The notes beneath the pieces are model-generated. The model was not told the DNA's origin. It did not search any database and worked only from the letters and a program-made list of their open reading frames with translations. Positions 1-6,213 of a stretch of 8,722 bases of DNA are shown in pieces. This DNA comes from Dehalococcoidia bacterium (GTDB lineage: Bacteria > Chloroflexota > Dehalococcoidia > UBA2247): assembly GCA_021159955.1 (NCBI GenBank), contig JAGHDJ010000061.1, positions 1 through 8,722 on the forward strand, read 5' to 3'. Both the position numbers and the translations under genes were made by a program. Numbering within the stretch: position 1 is the stretch's first letter; each line of letters opens with the position of its first letter.

Positions 1-750
1 AATTAACGTCTTCAGCAGGTAAATGCTGCGATACCAAGCATAATGATCATATACCAAAGATGAAGGAATAGCTGGCCCGTAAACATCGGGAGCAGGGGTT
101 ATTTTAACCTTGGTTCCATTCATCAAGCTCATCGTAGATGATTTAGGGTATAACATACAATTTAGTATGGCAGTATCTCCTGTAAGGACATATAACCCTT
201 TGTCTGTCTCCACGGCTACACTCATACTTCCAGCAGTATGTCCTGCGGTCTTATAAGTGGTCACACCTGGTTCTATCTCTACAGTGCCTTCAATCTTTAG
301 ACAGGTCATTTCTTTAAGTACTGGTATGGTCTCAGGGTCGTAATCCCCCCGAATTTTTTGAGAGGGAAGGGGGTCAAGGAGATTTGCCCATTCATCCTCC
401 TGGAATATATGAACAGACTTGGCGAATATATGACTTGCCCCTGTGTGATCATTGTGCAGGTGGGTGTAGAGCACAACGTCAATGTCCTCAGGATTAACCC
501 CAATTTTAGCCAGCGAATCGCTGACATACTTGGTGCCACCCTGGGCACGGAATCCCCCCCACGCCTTGCCATCGATGATGAAACGCTCATTTATGCCGGT
601 GTCTACCAGTATTTTTTTGCTACCATTGTCAAGCAGGTAGCCCATATATGGGATGGTGAATGGTAAATCTGTATCTAGCCCTGGCGTAATGGCACCTTTA
701 GGGCAATCCAGTTCACCGTAATACAGGCTATAAATCTTCCAATTGCTCAT
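1..750 (-). CDS. MBL-fold hydrolase, N-acyl homoserine lactonase family (C-terminus cut by window edge)
   Basis: Metallo-beta-lactamase-fold hydrolase. The reading frame is open for 250 codons from the ATG at 750 to the left edge, so only the N-terminal and middle parts are seen. The metal-binding motif is complete: THLHNDHTG with H97, H99, D101 and H102, the third-site histidine H171 in TAGHTAGS, and the bridging aspartate D192 in TGDT. The beta-strand motif LVDTG lies at 48-52. The arrangement, and the distance between the first motif and H171, fit the AiiA-like N-acyl homoserine lactonase group within COG0491. Family members hydrolyse lactones and related esters in the cytoplasm using two metal ions. 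The start is preceded by a weak purine-rich site (AGAAAGAAG), and an ATG five bases upstream stops after two codons. It is the last visible gene of the minus-strand operon, 122 bp after the BKACE gene. Inference: it opens a lactone or thioester intermediate of the pathway. Quorum quenching is possible but not supported by the neighbours. Confidence 0.88.
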   Translation of the reverse strand, partial: MSNWKIYSLYYGELDCPKGAITPGLDTDLPFTIPYMGYLLDNGSKKILVDTGINERFIIDGKAWGGFRAQGGTKYVSDSLAKIGVNPEDIDVVLYTHLHNDHTGASHIFAKSVHIFQEDEWANLLDPLPSQKIRGDYDPETIPVLKEMTCLKIEGTVEIEPGVTTYKTAGHTAGSMSVAVETDKGLYVLTGDTAILNCMLYPKSSTMSLMNGTKVKITPAPDVYGPAIPSSLVYDHYAWYRSIYLLKTLI

Positions 751-872
751 TATCTCATCTTCTTTCTGCATAGAGAACTGTTCAGTTTAAAAAACGCACT
801 GTTACTCTGCAAATTTTCCTTAACCTATTACATTCATCTAGCTATTCTAACCAAGAACATAAATTGGCATAC

Positions 873-1760
873 CTATTTTATTTTGAGTGGGGGAATACCG
901 AGAATTGCTCGTGCTTCGGCAGGAGTAGCTGGCTCGCGTCCTAGCTCACGCCCGATTCGAGCTGACCTGGCTACTAGCTGTGCATTGCTCTTTGCTGGTA
1001 CGCCTTTTGCATACGTGAAGTTATCCTCAAAGCCAACACGACAATGCCCTCCCAGAAGCATTGATAGTGTAGTTGCCTGCAATTCAGCTGCGGCTATACC
1101 CAGAACACTAAACATAGAATCTGGCGGCAGCAAGTCGATATGGTGCATCAACGTTTTGGGTGAGTAGTGCACAGCGCTTTGATTAACCCTGTGCATATCC
1201 ATAACGAAACTTACCCAGTATGGCTTAGTCAGCACACCTTTATCTATCAGGTAGTACAGGTCATCCATTTGACTGTTGTTGTAGATCTCCACCTCTGCTT
1301 TTATTCCTTTGTCCAGGAACATCTTGGCCGCTTTTACTGCCCATGGTCTATCCCAATTGATGTGTAAACCTTTGCCCTTGAATTCTATTGACCCGGGGGC
1401 GATATCTAGGCTTGCCATCTCTGGCGGTGGAGTAACCTGGATAGTTCTAAGTCCGTCGTCAATGTCCCATGTATCTAATCCTCGCACAATGGGATTAGCA
1501 GGAGCAGTGCTGTGCTGAATAATTATCTCGCAACCCTTCTCTCTTATCAATTTATCTACTTTGCGAAAAAACGATGGGTCATTGGTTGGTAACCCATCCT
1601 TGTCCCTGCCATGAATGTGAATTATGGAAGCTCCTTCATTCCAGCAATCATAGGCATTCTGGGCAACTTCCTCTGGTGAGTAGGGTAACGCCGGATTTGC
1701 CTCCTTCCCCTGAAAGTTACTGGTTGGAGCCACACATATGATTAGCTTATCACTTGCCAT
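873..1760 (-). CDS. beta-keto acid cleavage enzyme (BKACE, DUF849 family)
   Basis: A 295-residue TIM-barrel enzyme of the family typified by Kce, the 3-keto-5-aminohexanoate cleavage enzyme of lysine fermentation. Family reaction: a beta-keto acid plus acetyl-CoA gives acetoacetate plus the acyl-CoA of the remaining chain, with a divalent metal, usually zinc. Visible family landmarks are the metal-binding HIHGRD (H48, H50), the IQHST segment with S84, the EVEIY strand near 156-160, the third metal ligand E245 in GGHCRVGFEDN with R241 and D246 beside it, and the C-terminal SNAQLVARSARIGRELGR helix. Full length for the family. The ATG at 1760 has a good ribosome binding site (AAGGTGAAGG). By my remembered alignment to Kce, the glutamate near residue 14 that contacts the substrate amino group aligns with F16, so an aminated substrate looks unlikely. 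It sits 53 bp after the cyclase gene in the operon. The family call is secure; the substrate is unknown. Confidence 0.93.
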   Translation of the reverse strand: MASDKLIICVAPTSNFQGKEANPALPYSPEEVAQNAYDCWNEGASIIHIHGRDKDGLPTNDPSFFRKVDKLIREKGCEIIIQHSTAPANPIVRGLDTWDIDDGLRTIQVTPPPEMASLDIAPGSIEFKGKGLHINWDRPWAVKAAKMFLDKGIKAEVEIYNNSQMDDLYYLIDKGVLTKPYWVSFVMDMHRVNQSAVHYSPKTLMHHIDLLPPDSMFSVLGIAAAELQATTLSMLLGGHCRVGFEDNFTYAKGVPAKSNAQLVARSARIGRELGREPATPAEARAILGIPPLKIK

Positions 1761-1813
1761 TTTCCTTCACCTTTTTCGAAAACTTTCTATCGCTTACTTA
1801 TAGATAACCTTTA

Positions 1814-2584
1814 CTAAACTATAGCTACTGCTCGCACCCAGCCTGCGCTACCCTTAGCAACTTTAACAGGGAATACAGCTACTTTGAAACCGTAGGGCTT
1901 GGGAATCTTATCCAGATTGATAAGGTTTTCCAGATGGCAGTACTCCTTTTCTTTGCCGGCGTAGTGCCCAGCCCATAGTTTATCCTTGATGCCACTTTTG
2001 ACTTCTGCTACCATCACATTGAATGGTCTGTCCCAACCCCATGCATCTATGCCAGTCACCTTTACCCCATGGTCTATCAGCCACAGGGTTGGTTCTCGTC
2101 CCACACCAGGATTCATTTTATCGTATTCTGGTGTGCCAAAATATCTATTGGAAACGCCGGTCATCACGAGGACAATGTCTAGCGGTTTCAATTGATAGTT
2201 AATCTTTTTGAGTGCCTGCTGGAAGTCTGCTATGGTAATCTCCTCCCCTGCTTTTTTGTGGGTGAAATCCAGCACCACACCATTGCTATAACACCACTCC
2301 AGAGGTATCTGGTCAATGGTCTTTGCCGATTTGCCACCCGATGTTGGTCCATAGTGCCATGGGGCATCAAGATGCGTGCCTATATGCGTTGTCAGTGTAC
2401 ATGTCTCGAGAGCAGCGAATTTACCTTCGGGGATATCGTTCACATCGAGACCAAACGAGGGCGACATAGACCGAGCCGTTTCTTCATGATTTTGGTAGTC
2501 AATATTCACTCCCATTACCCCAGGCAAACCTGCTTTTATGGTGGTACTCAAATCGATGAGCTGAACTTTTTTTTCTTCAGACAA
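1814..2584 (-). CDS. cyclase family metal-dependent hydrolase (kynurenine formamidase / isatin hydrolase type)
   Basis: A 256-residue protein of the cyclase superfamily (PF04199), metal-dependent hydrolases acting on cyclic or N-formylated substrates such as isatin and N-formylkynurenine. The signature H-x-G-T-H-x-D-x-P-x-H is complete (HIGTHLDAPWH, residues 67-77 with H67, H71, D73, H77), followed by the late GHYAG (H207) and HLENLINL (E219) segments that complete the active site. The frame extends upstream to a TTG at 2626 (14 more residues). I chose the TTG at 2584 because it is preceded by an excellent Shine-Dalgarno sequence (GGAAGGAG) at a 7-9 base spacing, and because the longer version would place coding sequence inside an inverted repeat. 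It follows dctM by 105 bp and precedes the BKACE gene. Inferred role: hydrolytic ring or amide opening of the imported compound. Substrate unknown; the family assignment is strong. Confidence 0.92.
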   Translation of the reverse strand: MSEEKKVQLIDLSTTIKAGLPGVMGVNIDYQNHEETARSMSPSFGLDVNDIPEGKFAALETCTLTTHIGTHLDAPWHYGPTSGGKSAKTIDQIPLEWCYSNGVVLDFTHKKAGEEITIADFQQALKKINYQLKPLDIVLVMTGVSNRYFGTPEYDKMNPGVGREPTLWLIDHGVKVTGIDAWGWDRPFNVMVAEVKSGIKDKLWAGHYAGKEKEYCHLENLINLDKIPKPYGFKVAVFPVKVAKGSAGWVRAVAIV

Positions 2585-2599
2585 ATTATCTCTCCTTCC
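2585..2599 (-). promoter_or_regulatory. strong ribosome binding site deciding the cyclase start
   Basis: Read on the minus strand, GGAAGGAGAG (2599-2590) is followed by ATAAT and then a TTG at 2584. This is the best Shine-Dalgarno match in the window and fixes a TTG start for the cyclase gene. The upstream TTG at 2626 has only a GGGGA about five bases away. Confidence 0.7.
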
Positions 2600-2667
2600 A
2601 AGCGCTTTCTGCAGCTTCCCTTGCAAAAATCCCCGAGGGATATCAGGTCAAATAGCAGAAAGCTCTT
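2600..2667 (-). promoter_or_regulatory. intercistronic hairpin between dctM and the cyclase gene
   Basis: On the minus strand AAGAGCTTTCTGC (2667-2655) can pair with GCAGAAAGCGCTT (2612-2600): 13 positions with one mismatch, closing a 42-base interior. Inside lies a second small hairpin, ATCCC-TCG-GGGAT (2641-2629), followed by a short T run that resembles a weak intrinsic terminator. The outer stem ends at the base adjoining the Shine-Dalgarno sequence of the cyclase gene. Inference: an mRNA stability, processing or attenuation element separating the transporter part from the enzyme part of the operon. Confidence 0.55.
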
Positions 2668-2689
2668 ATAATTGTTTGCATATTTTCCA

Positions 2690-3994
2690 TTACATCCATC
2701 TGGCTAATCCTATAGTCAGTGGTTCACAGAAGACTAGTATCACCATAATACCTACCATCACGAAGATAAAAGGTATTGTGCCTCTGGATATATCTACAAA
2801 AGAGATATCAGGGTCAGCAGCCCCCTTGGTGGCAAAGAGTGTCAGCCCCACCGGTGGAGTGACTGTAGCTATGTGCATCATATAGATGACCAGCATGGCG
2901 AAGTAGATAGGGTCCCACCCGAATGATTTAGCTATAGGGAGAACTAATGGCAGTGTGATACACAACTGGGATGTGGGGTCCAGAAAGCATCCAAGCACTA
3001 GATACATCAGCATTAAGCTAGCCATAACTCCCATCTCTGGTATACCCGATTCGGTAATCAATGCGACGAACTTACTGGTGACACCGGTTATGGTAATGAA
3101 GCGGGAAAACACCGTGGCACCAATGAGAAGCAGGAATATCATGGCGTTAGTCTTTACTGTATCCAGGGAAGCCCACTTAGCTACTCCCCAGTTCATCTTC
3201 TTCATGGCTATCAGGACGATGAGGGTAGAGAAGGCGCCAATGGCACCCCCCTCAGTAACGGTAAACATTCCTGTAAAGATGCCTCCCAGCATAACCACTG
3301 CTATGAGGATCATGGGCCAGATGTTAGCTAACGAGGAAAATTTCTCCTTCCATGTGAATACGTCCTCAGCTAATGGTGCCAGACCGGGATCTTTTTTTAC
3401 CTTGAAGTAGATAAGCAAACTGAATCCTACGGCAGTGAGAAGACCCGGTCCTATTCCTGCCATAAACAGCTTGGCTATGGACTCTTCGGCTAAAACGCCA
3501 TATAGTATGGCAATTATGCTGGGTGGAATTAACATCCCGATGACTGAAGATGCACAGGTAAGACCATGGGCAAAACTGCTGTCATAGCCGTGTTTTCTCA
3601 TTTCAGGTACACTCACTTTGGTAAACATTGCGGCTGTGACTAAAGCAGAGCCTGTAAGAGTACCAAAGAGAGTGCAGGCGATTGTAGTGGCGATACCTAG
3701 ACCACCCTTTAGTTTGACGAGCCACTTAGCTGCGGCATCATATAACCCCGCACTTAAGCCTCCTGCAAAAGTGAGGGATGCCATCAACACAAAAAGGGGC
3801 ATGGGGGTCATGGTGTATGCCGATGTCTGAGAAAAGGGAACGGTGGTGAACATCGAGATTGATTTCCCCCATCCTATCACTGCTGCTATACCAACAAAAC
3901 CCACTGCACACAGGGCGAAAGCTACTGGAACCCCCACAAAAAGCAGGACAATAAGGGCAACACAGCCGATTATACCAATTGTTAGTGAATCCAT
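2690..3994 (-). CDS. dctM: TRAP transporter large permease subunit (DctM family)
   Basis: A 434-residue polytopic inner-membrane protein, the transport channel of a TRAP (tripartite ATP-independent periplasmic) system that couples uptake of organic acids and related solutes to a cation gradient. Nearly the whole length is hydrophobic segments consistent with the 11-12 helices of the family. Family landmarks are MPLFVLMASLTFAGGL near 65-80, the GTLTGSALVTAAM stretch near 110, the IPPSIIAILYG segment near 156-166 followed by LFMAGIGPGLL, the LGCFLDPTSQLCITLPLVLP block near 336-355, and TPPVG near 378-382. Length is normal. The ATG at 3994 has a strong ribosome binding site (AGGGAGGG) located within the end of dctQ, whose stop codon is one base away, which implies translational coupling. 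Organism-level substrate specificity normally comes from the partner binding protein, so this gene alone does not tell the substrate. Confidence 0.96.
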   Translation of the reverse strand: MDSLTIGIIGCVALIVLLFVGVPVAFALCAVGFVGIAAVIGWGKSISMFTTVPFSQTSAYTMTPMPLFVLMASLTFAGGLSAGLYDAAAKWLVKLKGGLGIATTIACTLFGTLTGSALVTAAMFTKVSVPEMRKHGYDSSFAHGLTCASSVIGMLIPPSIIAILYGVLAEESIAKLFMAGIGPGLLTAVGFSLLIYFKVKKDPGLAPLAEDVFTWKEKFSSLANIWPMILIAVVMLGGIFTGMFTVTEGGAIGAFSTLIVLIAMKKMNWGVAKWASLDTVKTNAMIFLLLIGATVFSRFITITGVTSKFVALITESGIPEMGVMASLMLMYLVLGCFLDPTSQLCITLPLVLPIAKSFGWDPIYFAMLVIYMMHIATVTPPVGLTLFATKGAADPDISFVDISRGTIPFIFVMVGIMVILVFCEPLTIGLARWM

Positions 3995-3995
3995 T

Positions 3996-4514
3996 CTAGC
4001 TAGCCCTCCCTGCCAGTTGTTTTATTGTCCTGCCTATTTCAATGATGAGTTCAGTACACATGAAAAAGCTACCGAAAGGGACGGCGAATTTGATTATCCA
4101 CAGCGGATATCGCACCCCGTACATAATCTCCTGCTCAACCCATGAAGACCAAAAGTATTTGGCTCCGGTATAGATTACCAGGACAAAGACAAAGAGGGAC
4201 ACGAATGTTCCCAGCAAGTGGAGACTTAGCTGTGCTTTCTGTCCGAGTTTATTGGTGAGTAAGTCTACGCGGACATTTCCCTTCTGGGATTGGAGGTAGG
4301 CAACGGAGAAAAAGACAACGAGGACCATCAGATACCCCGTAACTTCGTATGCTCCTGGAAAAGATGTTTTGAAAAAACCTCGTCCGGTAACATCAGACGT
4401 AGTAACTATGGACATCACAAAAACCAGCAAGCCGCCAACTACAGCCAGATGCTCAACTACGCTGTTGTGAATCTTGATAAACATTGACTCTTTGCTGCTG
4501 TTATTATCTGACAT
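3996..4514 (-). CDS. dctQ: TRAP transporter small permease subunit (DctQ family)
   Basis: A 172-residue small membrane subunit that pairs with DctM and is required for a functional TRAP transporter. Four hydrophobic segments are visible at about 22-44, 56-77, 96-118 and 136-160, the usual DctQ topology. The loop after helix 2 carries the family-like QKGNVRVDLLTNKL segment, and the segment before helix 4 (SSWVEQEIMYGVRYPLW) matches the conserved acidic and aromatic stretch of the family. The start ATG at 4514 has a Shine-Dalgarno AGGGAG at good spacing. It lies 17 bp after dctP and one base before dctM, giving the classical P-Q-M order. No unusual residues were noticed. Confidence 0.93.
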   Translation of the reverse strand: MSDNNSSKESMFIKIHNSVVEHLAVVGGLLVFVMSIVTTSDVTGRGFFKTSFPGAYEVTGYLMVLVVFFSVAYLQSQKGNVRVDLLTNKLGQKAQLSLHLLGTFVSLFVFVLVIYTGAKYFWSSWVEQEIMYGVRYPLWIIKFAVPFGSFFMCTELIIEIGRTIKQLAGRAS

Positions 4515-4531
4515 AAGATATTACTCCCTGT

Positions 4532-5758
4532 CTAGCTAACATCAGACCAGTCCATGGGCCACTCGTATCCTGCTTCTACACACAGGTTAAGGAAGCGTTT
4601 GAACATTTTGATGCGCAACTGATGTTCCTCAGGTGTTTTAGCTTCATCAATCCACCCCTGGGCAAGATTAGGCAGACTTTGAGCCCATCTTATTCTTTCT
4701 GGTTCGGGCAATTCGACTATAGTGCCCCCATCCTCCACGAACTTCTTCTTTAGAGACACTTCCTCAGAGTCAACTCTATTGGGCATCCAGTCAGTCATGA
4801 CCTTCATAGAGAGTTCTTCCATTATTGCCTGGTCCTCGGGAGAGAAACTGTTCCAGGTGTCCATATTCATCACGTAGAACCAGGTGCAGTATTGTCCCAG
4901 TCGGGGCAAGAACAGGTATTTGCACATTTCTGTATGTCGCATTGAGAAACTGAGACCTAAACCGCCCATAAGGGAGGCATCTATGGTTCCCTTCTCCAAA
5001 GCTTCATATCGGGAAGGTCCATCTACCTGCATTGTAGTGCAGTCGAAAATGTCAAGCCAGTGTGGCTGTTGCTGTCCCAGTGTTGCTATTTTAAGACCAT
5101 TGATGTCATCTATCGTGTTTATTGGTACACGCGACATGATATGGTAGTCACCATAGGGTGTAATGAACATCAATTTCATGTTTCTGCCTTCAAGTTCGGC
5201 TTGCATCTCGGGAAATTCATTATATAATTGCCACTTCATCAATCCAGCTGTTTTGCTATCGCTGGGCTGGAAGGGCAGGGCGCCGTTCATTTCCCATAGA
5301 GACATCTGTGCTGGATACCAGGTGCAGGATGTCCCAACAAAATCGACAACACCATCAGAGCATTGGGGTTGTTCTTCTCGAGGCTTTGTGAGGGCACCTG
5401 AAAAGAACCATTCAAATTGGATTCGTCCGTTGGTTGCCTTTGTTACCTCCTCTGTCCAGTGCACTGCTTCTGCCACCATGTTCATTGTGGGTGGAAAAGC
5501 GATTGAACAGCGGAGCTTTACCGTCTTACCTGACGGTGCTGCAGTTGGTGCTGCAGTTGGTGCCGCTGTTGGTGCTGCAGTTTTCCCGGGTGCTGCGGTT
5601 GGAGCAGCTGTTGGTGCTGCAGTTTTCCCCGGAGCTGCGGTTGGAGCCGCTGTTGGTGCTGCTGTTGGCGCTGCTTCTTCTTCACCACACGCTGGCAGTA
5701 ACATAGCAGCTATTACCAGTATCGCTATAAGTATAGTTACTAAGCTTTTCCTTTTCAT
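4532..5758 (-). CDS. dctP: TRAP transporter substrate-binding lipoprotein (DctP family) with Ala/Pro/Thr repeat linker
   Basis: A 408-residue extracytoplasmic solute receptor. Residues 1-23 form a lipoprotein signal (MKRK, then a hydrophobic core, lipobox LPAC) with lipidation at C24. Residues 30-75 are a low-complexity tether of AAPT units broken by two GKT inserts. The binding domain begins near V80 with a typical strand (VKLRCSIAFPP) and includes the family blocks PINTIDDINGLKIATLG (212-228), RYEALEKGTIDASLMG (250-265) and NMDTWNSFSPEDQAIM (298-313). The arginine usually found in the GLKIR motif, which contacts the ligand carboxylate in characterised members, is A225 here. The tether makes it about 60 residues longer than usual. 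The ATG at 5758 follows AAGGAAGGAATGAT, a good ribosome binding site. As first gene of the operon it should capture the solute and pass it to DctQM. The lipid anchor suggests a Gram-positive-like or atypical envelope, as in Chloroflexota. Confidence 0.95.
   Translation of the reverse strand: MKRKSLVTILIAILVIAAMLLPACGEEEAAPTAAPTAAPTAAPGKTAAPTAAPTAAPGKTAAPTAAPTAAPTAAPSGKTVKLRCSIAFPPTMNMVAEAVHWTEEVTKATNGRIQFEWFFSGALTKPREEQPQCSDGVVDFVGTSCTWYPAQMSLWEMNGALPFQPSDSKTAGLMKWQLYNEFPEMQAELEGRNMKLMFITPYGDYHIMSRVPINTIDDINGLKIATLGQQQPHWLDIFDCTTMQVDGPSRYEALEKGTIDASLMGGLGLSFSMRHTEMCKYLFLPRLGQYCTWFYVMNMDTWNSFSPEDQAIMEELSMKVMTDWMPNRVDSEEVSLKKKFVEDGGTIVELPEPERIRWAQSLPNLAQGWIDEAKTPEEHQLRIKMFKRFLNLCVEAGYEWPMDWSDVS
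5534..5671 (-). repeat. in-frame 12-bp and 42-bp tandem repeats in dctP
   Basis: The linker of dctP is built from 12-bp units encoding AAPT/PTAA. Above this there is a higher-order tandem duplication of 42 bp: 5568-5609 and 5610-5651 differ at only three positions and each encode a 14-residue AAPTAAPTAAPGKT-type block. The repeat preserves the reading frame, so unit gain or loss would only change tether length. Confidence 0.9.
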
Positions 5759-5964
5759 ATCATTCCTTCCTTTTTACAAAATTATGCCTCTACCTTTTGG
5801 CAGACCTTCTTGCTTTGCCGTTCTCTACATATGACCCCCCTCTCTTTTCAGGTTGCATATTAAAAAGTGTGTCACTCTCTTTCAGGGATATCACTTAAAT
5901 CAAAATCAAGCAGGTGTGCTGGAGTTTTGGTGCAGCCTCATAATTTGGAGCTTTATATACAGAG

Positions 5965-5994
5965 TAGCAAGCCTGCCTTATGGCTAACTTGCTA
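5965..5994. repeat. interrupted inverted repeat TAGCAAG...CTTGCTA
   Basis: Outer arms TAGCAAG (5965-5971) and CTTGCTA (5988-5994) are perfect complements. An inner pair GCC/GGC (5975-5977, 5982-5984) closes a TTAT loop, leaving a 3x3 internal loop. There is no following T run, so it is not an obvious terminator. It could be an operator, or a hairpin in the 5' leader of the minus-strand operon. Confidence 0.45.
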
Positions 5995-6000
5995 TTTCCT

Positions 6001-6025
6001 TTGCCATAACTTGATGTTACGGCAA
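6001..6025. repeat. 25-bp near-perfect palindrome, candidate operator
   Basis: TTGCCATAAC (6001-6010) and GTTACGGCAA (6016-6025) are inverted copies matching at 9 of 10 positions around a TTGAT centre. The size and centre spacing suit a dimeric transcription factor site. No T run follows on either strand, which argues against an intrinsic terminator. It lies between the candidate leftward promoter and dctP, where a bound repressor could block transcription of the operon. Confidence 0.5.
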
Positions 6026-6068
6026 TAGATGTAGTCATCTGACGAAAAGCTTCCCCTTACCCTTCAAT

Positions 6069-6107
6069 ATTTGACATACTACTATAAGATTATATTTTTT
6101 GTCAAAT
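6069..6107. repeat. inverted repeat ATTTGACA-N23-TGTCAAAT carrying a -35 box in each arm
   Basis: The two 8-base arms (6069-6076 and 6100-6107) are perfect inverted copies, separated by 23 AT-rich bases. Each arm contains the sigma70 -35 consensus TTGACA on its own strand, so the dyad presents two face-to-face -35 elements. The rightward one has a weak TATTTT -10 (6093-6098) at 16-base spacing; the leftward one has TAGTAT at 18 bases. Confidence 0.55.
6076..6105 (-). promoter_or_regulatory. candidate leftward promoter for the dctP operon
   Basis: On the minus strand a consensus -35 TTGACA (6105-6100) is followed after 18 bases by TAGTAT (6081-6076), a four-of-six -10 match. Transcription would start near 6069 and leave a leader of about 310 bases before dctP. 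This is long, so a nearer promoter is possible; a poor CTGAAA/TAATAT pair near 5860-5890 is the only other candidate I noticed. Confidence 0.3.
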
Positions 6108-6143
6108 AGGCGGTAGGAATAAGTTATCATGGAGTAGGAGAGA

Positions 6144-6172
6144 TTGAAGGATAGGCGAAGGTGATGTAAAAT
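6144..6172 (+). promoter_or_regulatory. candidate sigma70 promoter for mutL
   Basis: TTGAAG (6144-6149), a 17-base spacer and TAAAAT (6167-6172) match the sigma70 consensus at four of six and five of six positions with optimal spacing. Transcription would begin near 6179, about 35 bases before the mutL ATG. Confidence 0.5.
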
Positions 6173-6213
6173 AGTTGGGCTCTGATATTAGGTAAACAGA
6201 CTGGAATTGTTGA

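Larger units (their letters stand above)
5759..6213. promoter_or_regulatory. 455-bp divergent intergenic region without a gene
   Basis: This region separates the minus-strand transport/catabolic operon from the plus-strand mutL. I found no ORF with a convincing start and no RNA gene. It is AT-rich and contains three dyads (5965-5994, 6001-6025, 6069-6107) and candidate promoters for both directions, described separately. No transcription regulator gene lies in the window, so whatever binds here would be encoded elsewhere. Confidence 0.7.

Noticed and set aside
358..666. Plus-strand 102-codon open frame near the left edge
   Set aside because: Antisense to the MBL-fold gene, which has complete metal-binding motifs on the minus strand.
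1..750. Quorum-quenching AiiA lactonase as the specific function of the MBL gene
   Set aside because: The fold and metal motif fit, but the operon context is catabolic and no quorum-sensing genes are in view; only the family name is supported.
2629..2641. Stand-alone intrinsic terminator after dctM
   Set aside because: The stem is only five base pairs and the T run is short; it is better described as the inner part of the larger inverted repeat.
2192..2671. Plus-strand 159-codon open frame
   Set aside because: Antisense to the cyclase gene, cysteine- and histidine-rich nonsense composition, no family features.
2643..2690. A 15-codon minus-strand ORF whose ATG overlaps the dctM stop codon
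   Set aside because: Too short, no family, and it runs into the arm of the inverted repeat; overlap of the TAATG kind is expected by chance.
2955..3410. Plus-strand 151-codon open frame
   Set aside because: Shadow of the dctM membrane protein on the opposite strand.
5163..5834. Plus-strand 223-codon open frame with Val/Gly/Ala repeats
   Set aside because: It is antisense to dctP; its repeats are the reverse reading of the dctP linker repeats, and it has no recognisable domain or ribosome binding site.
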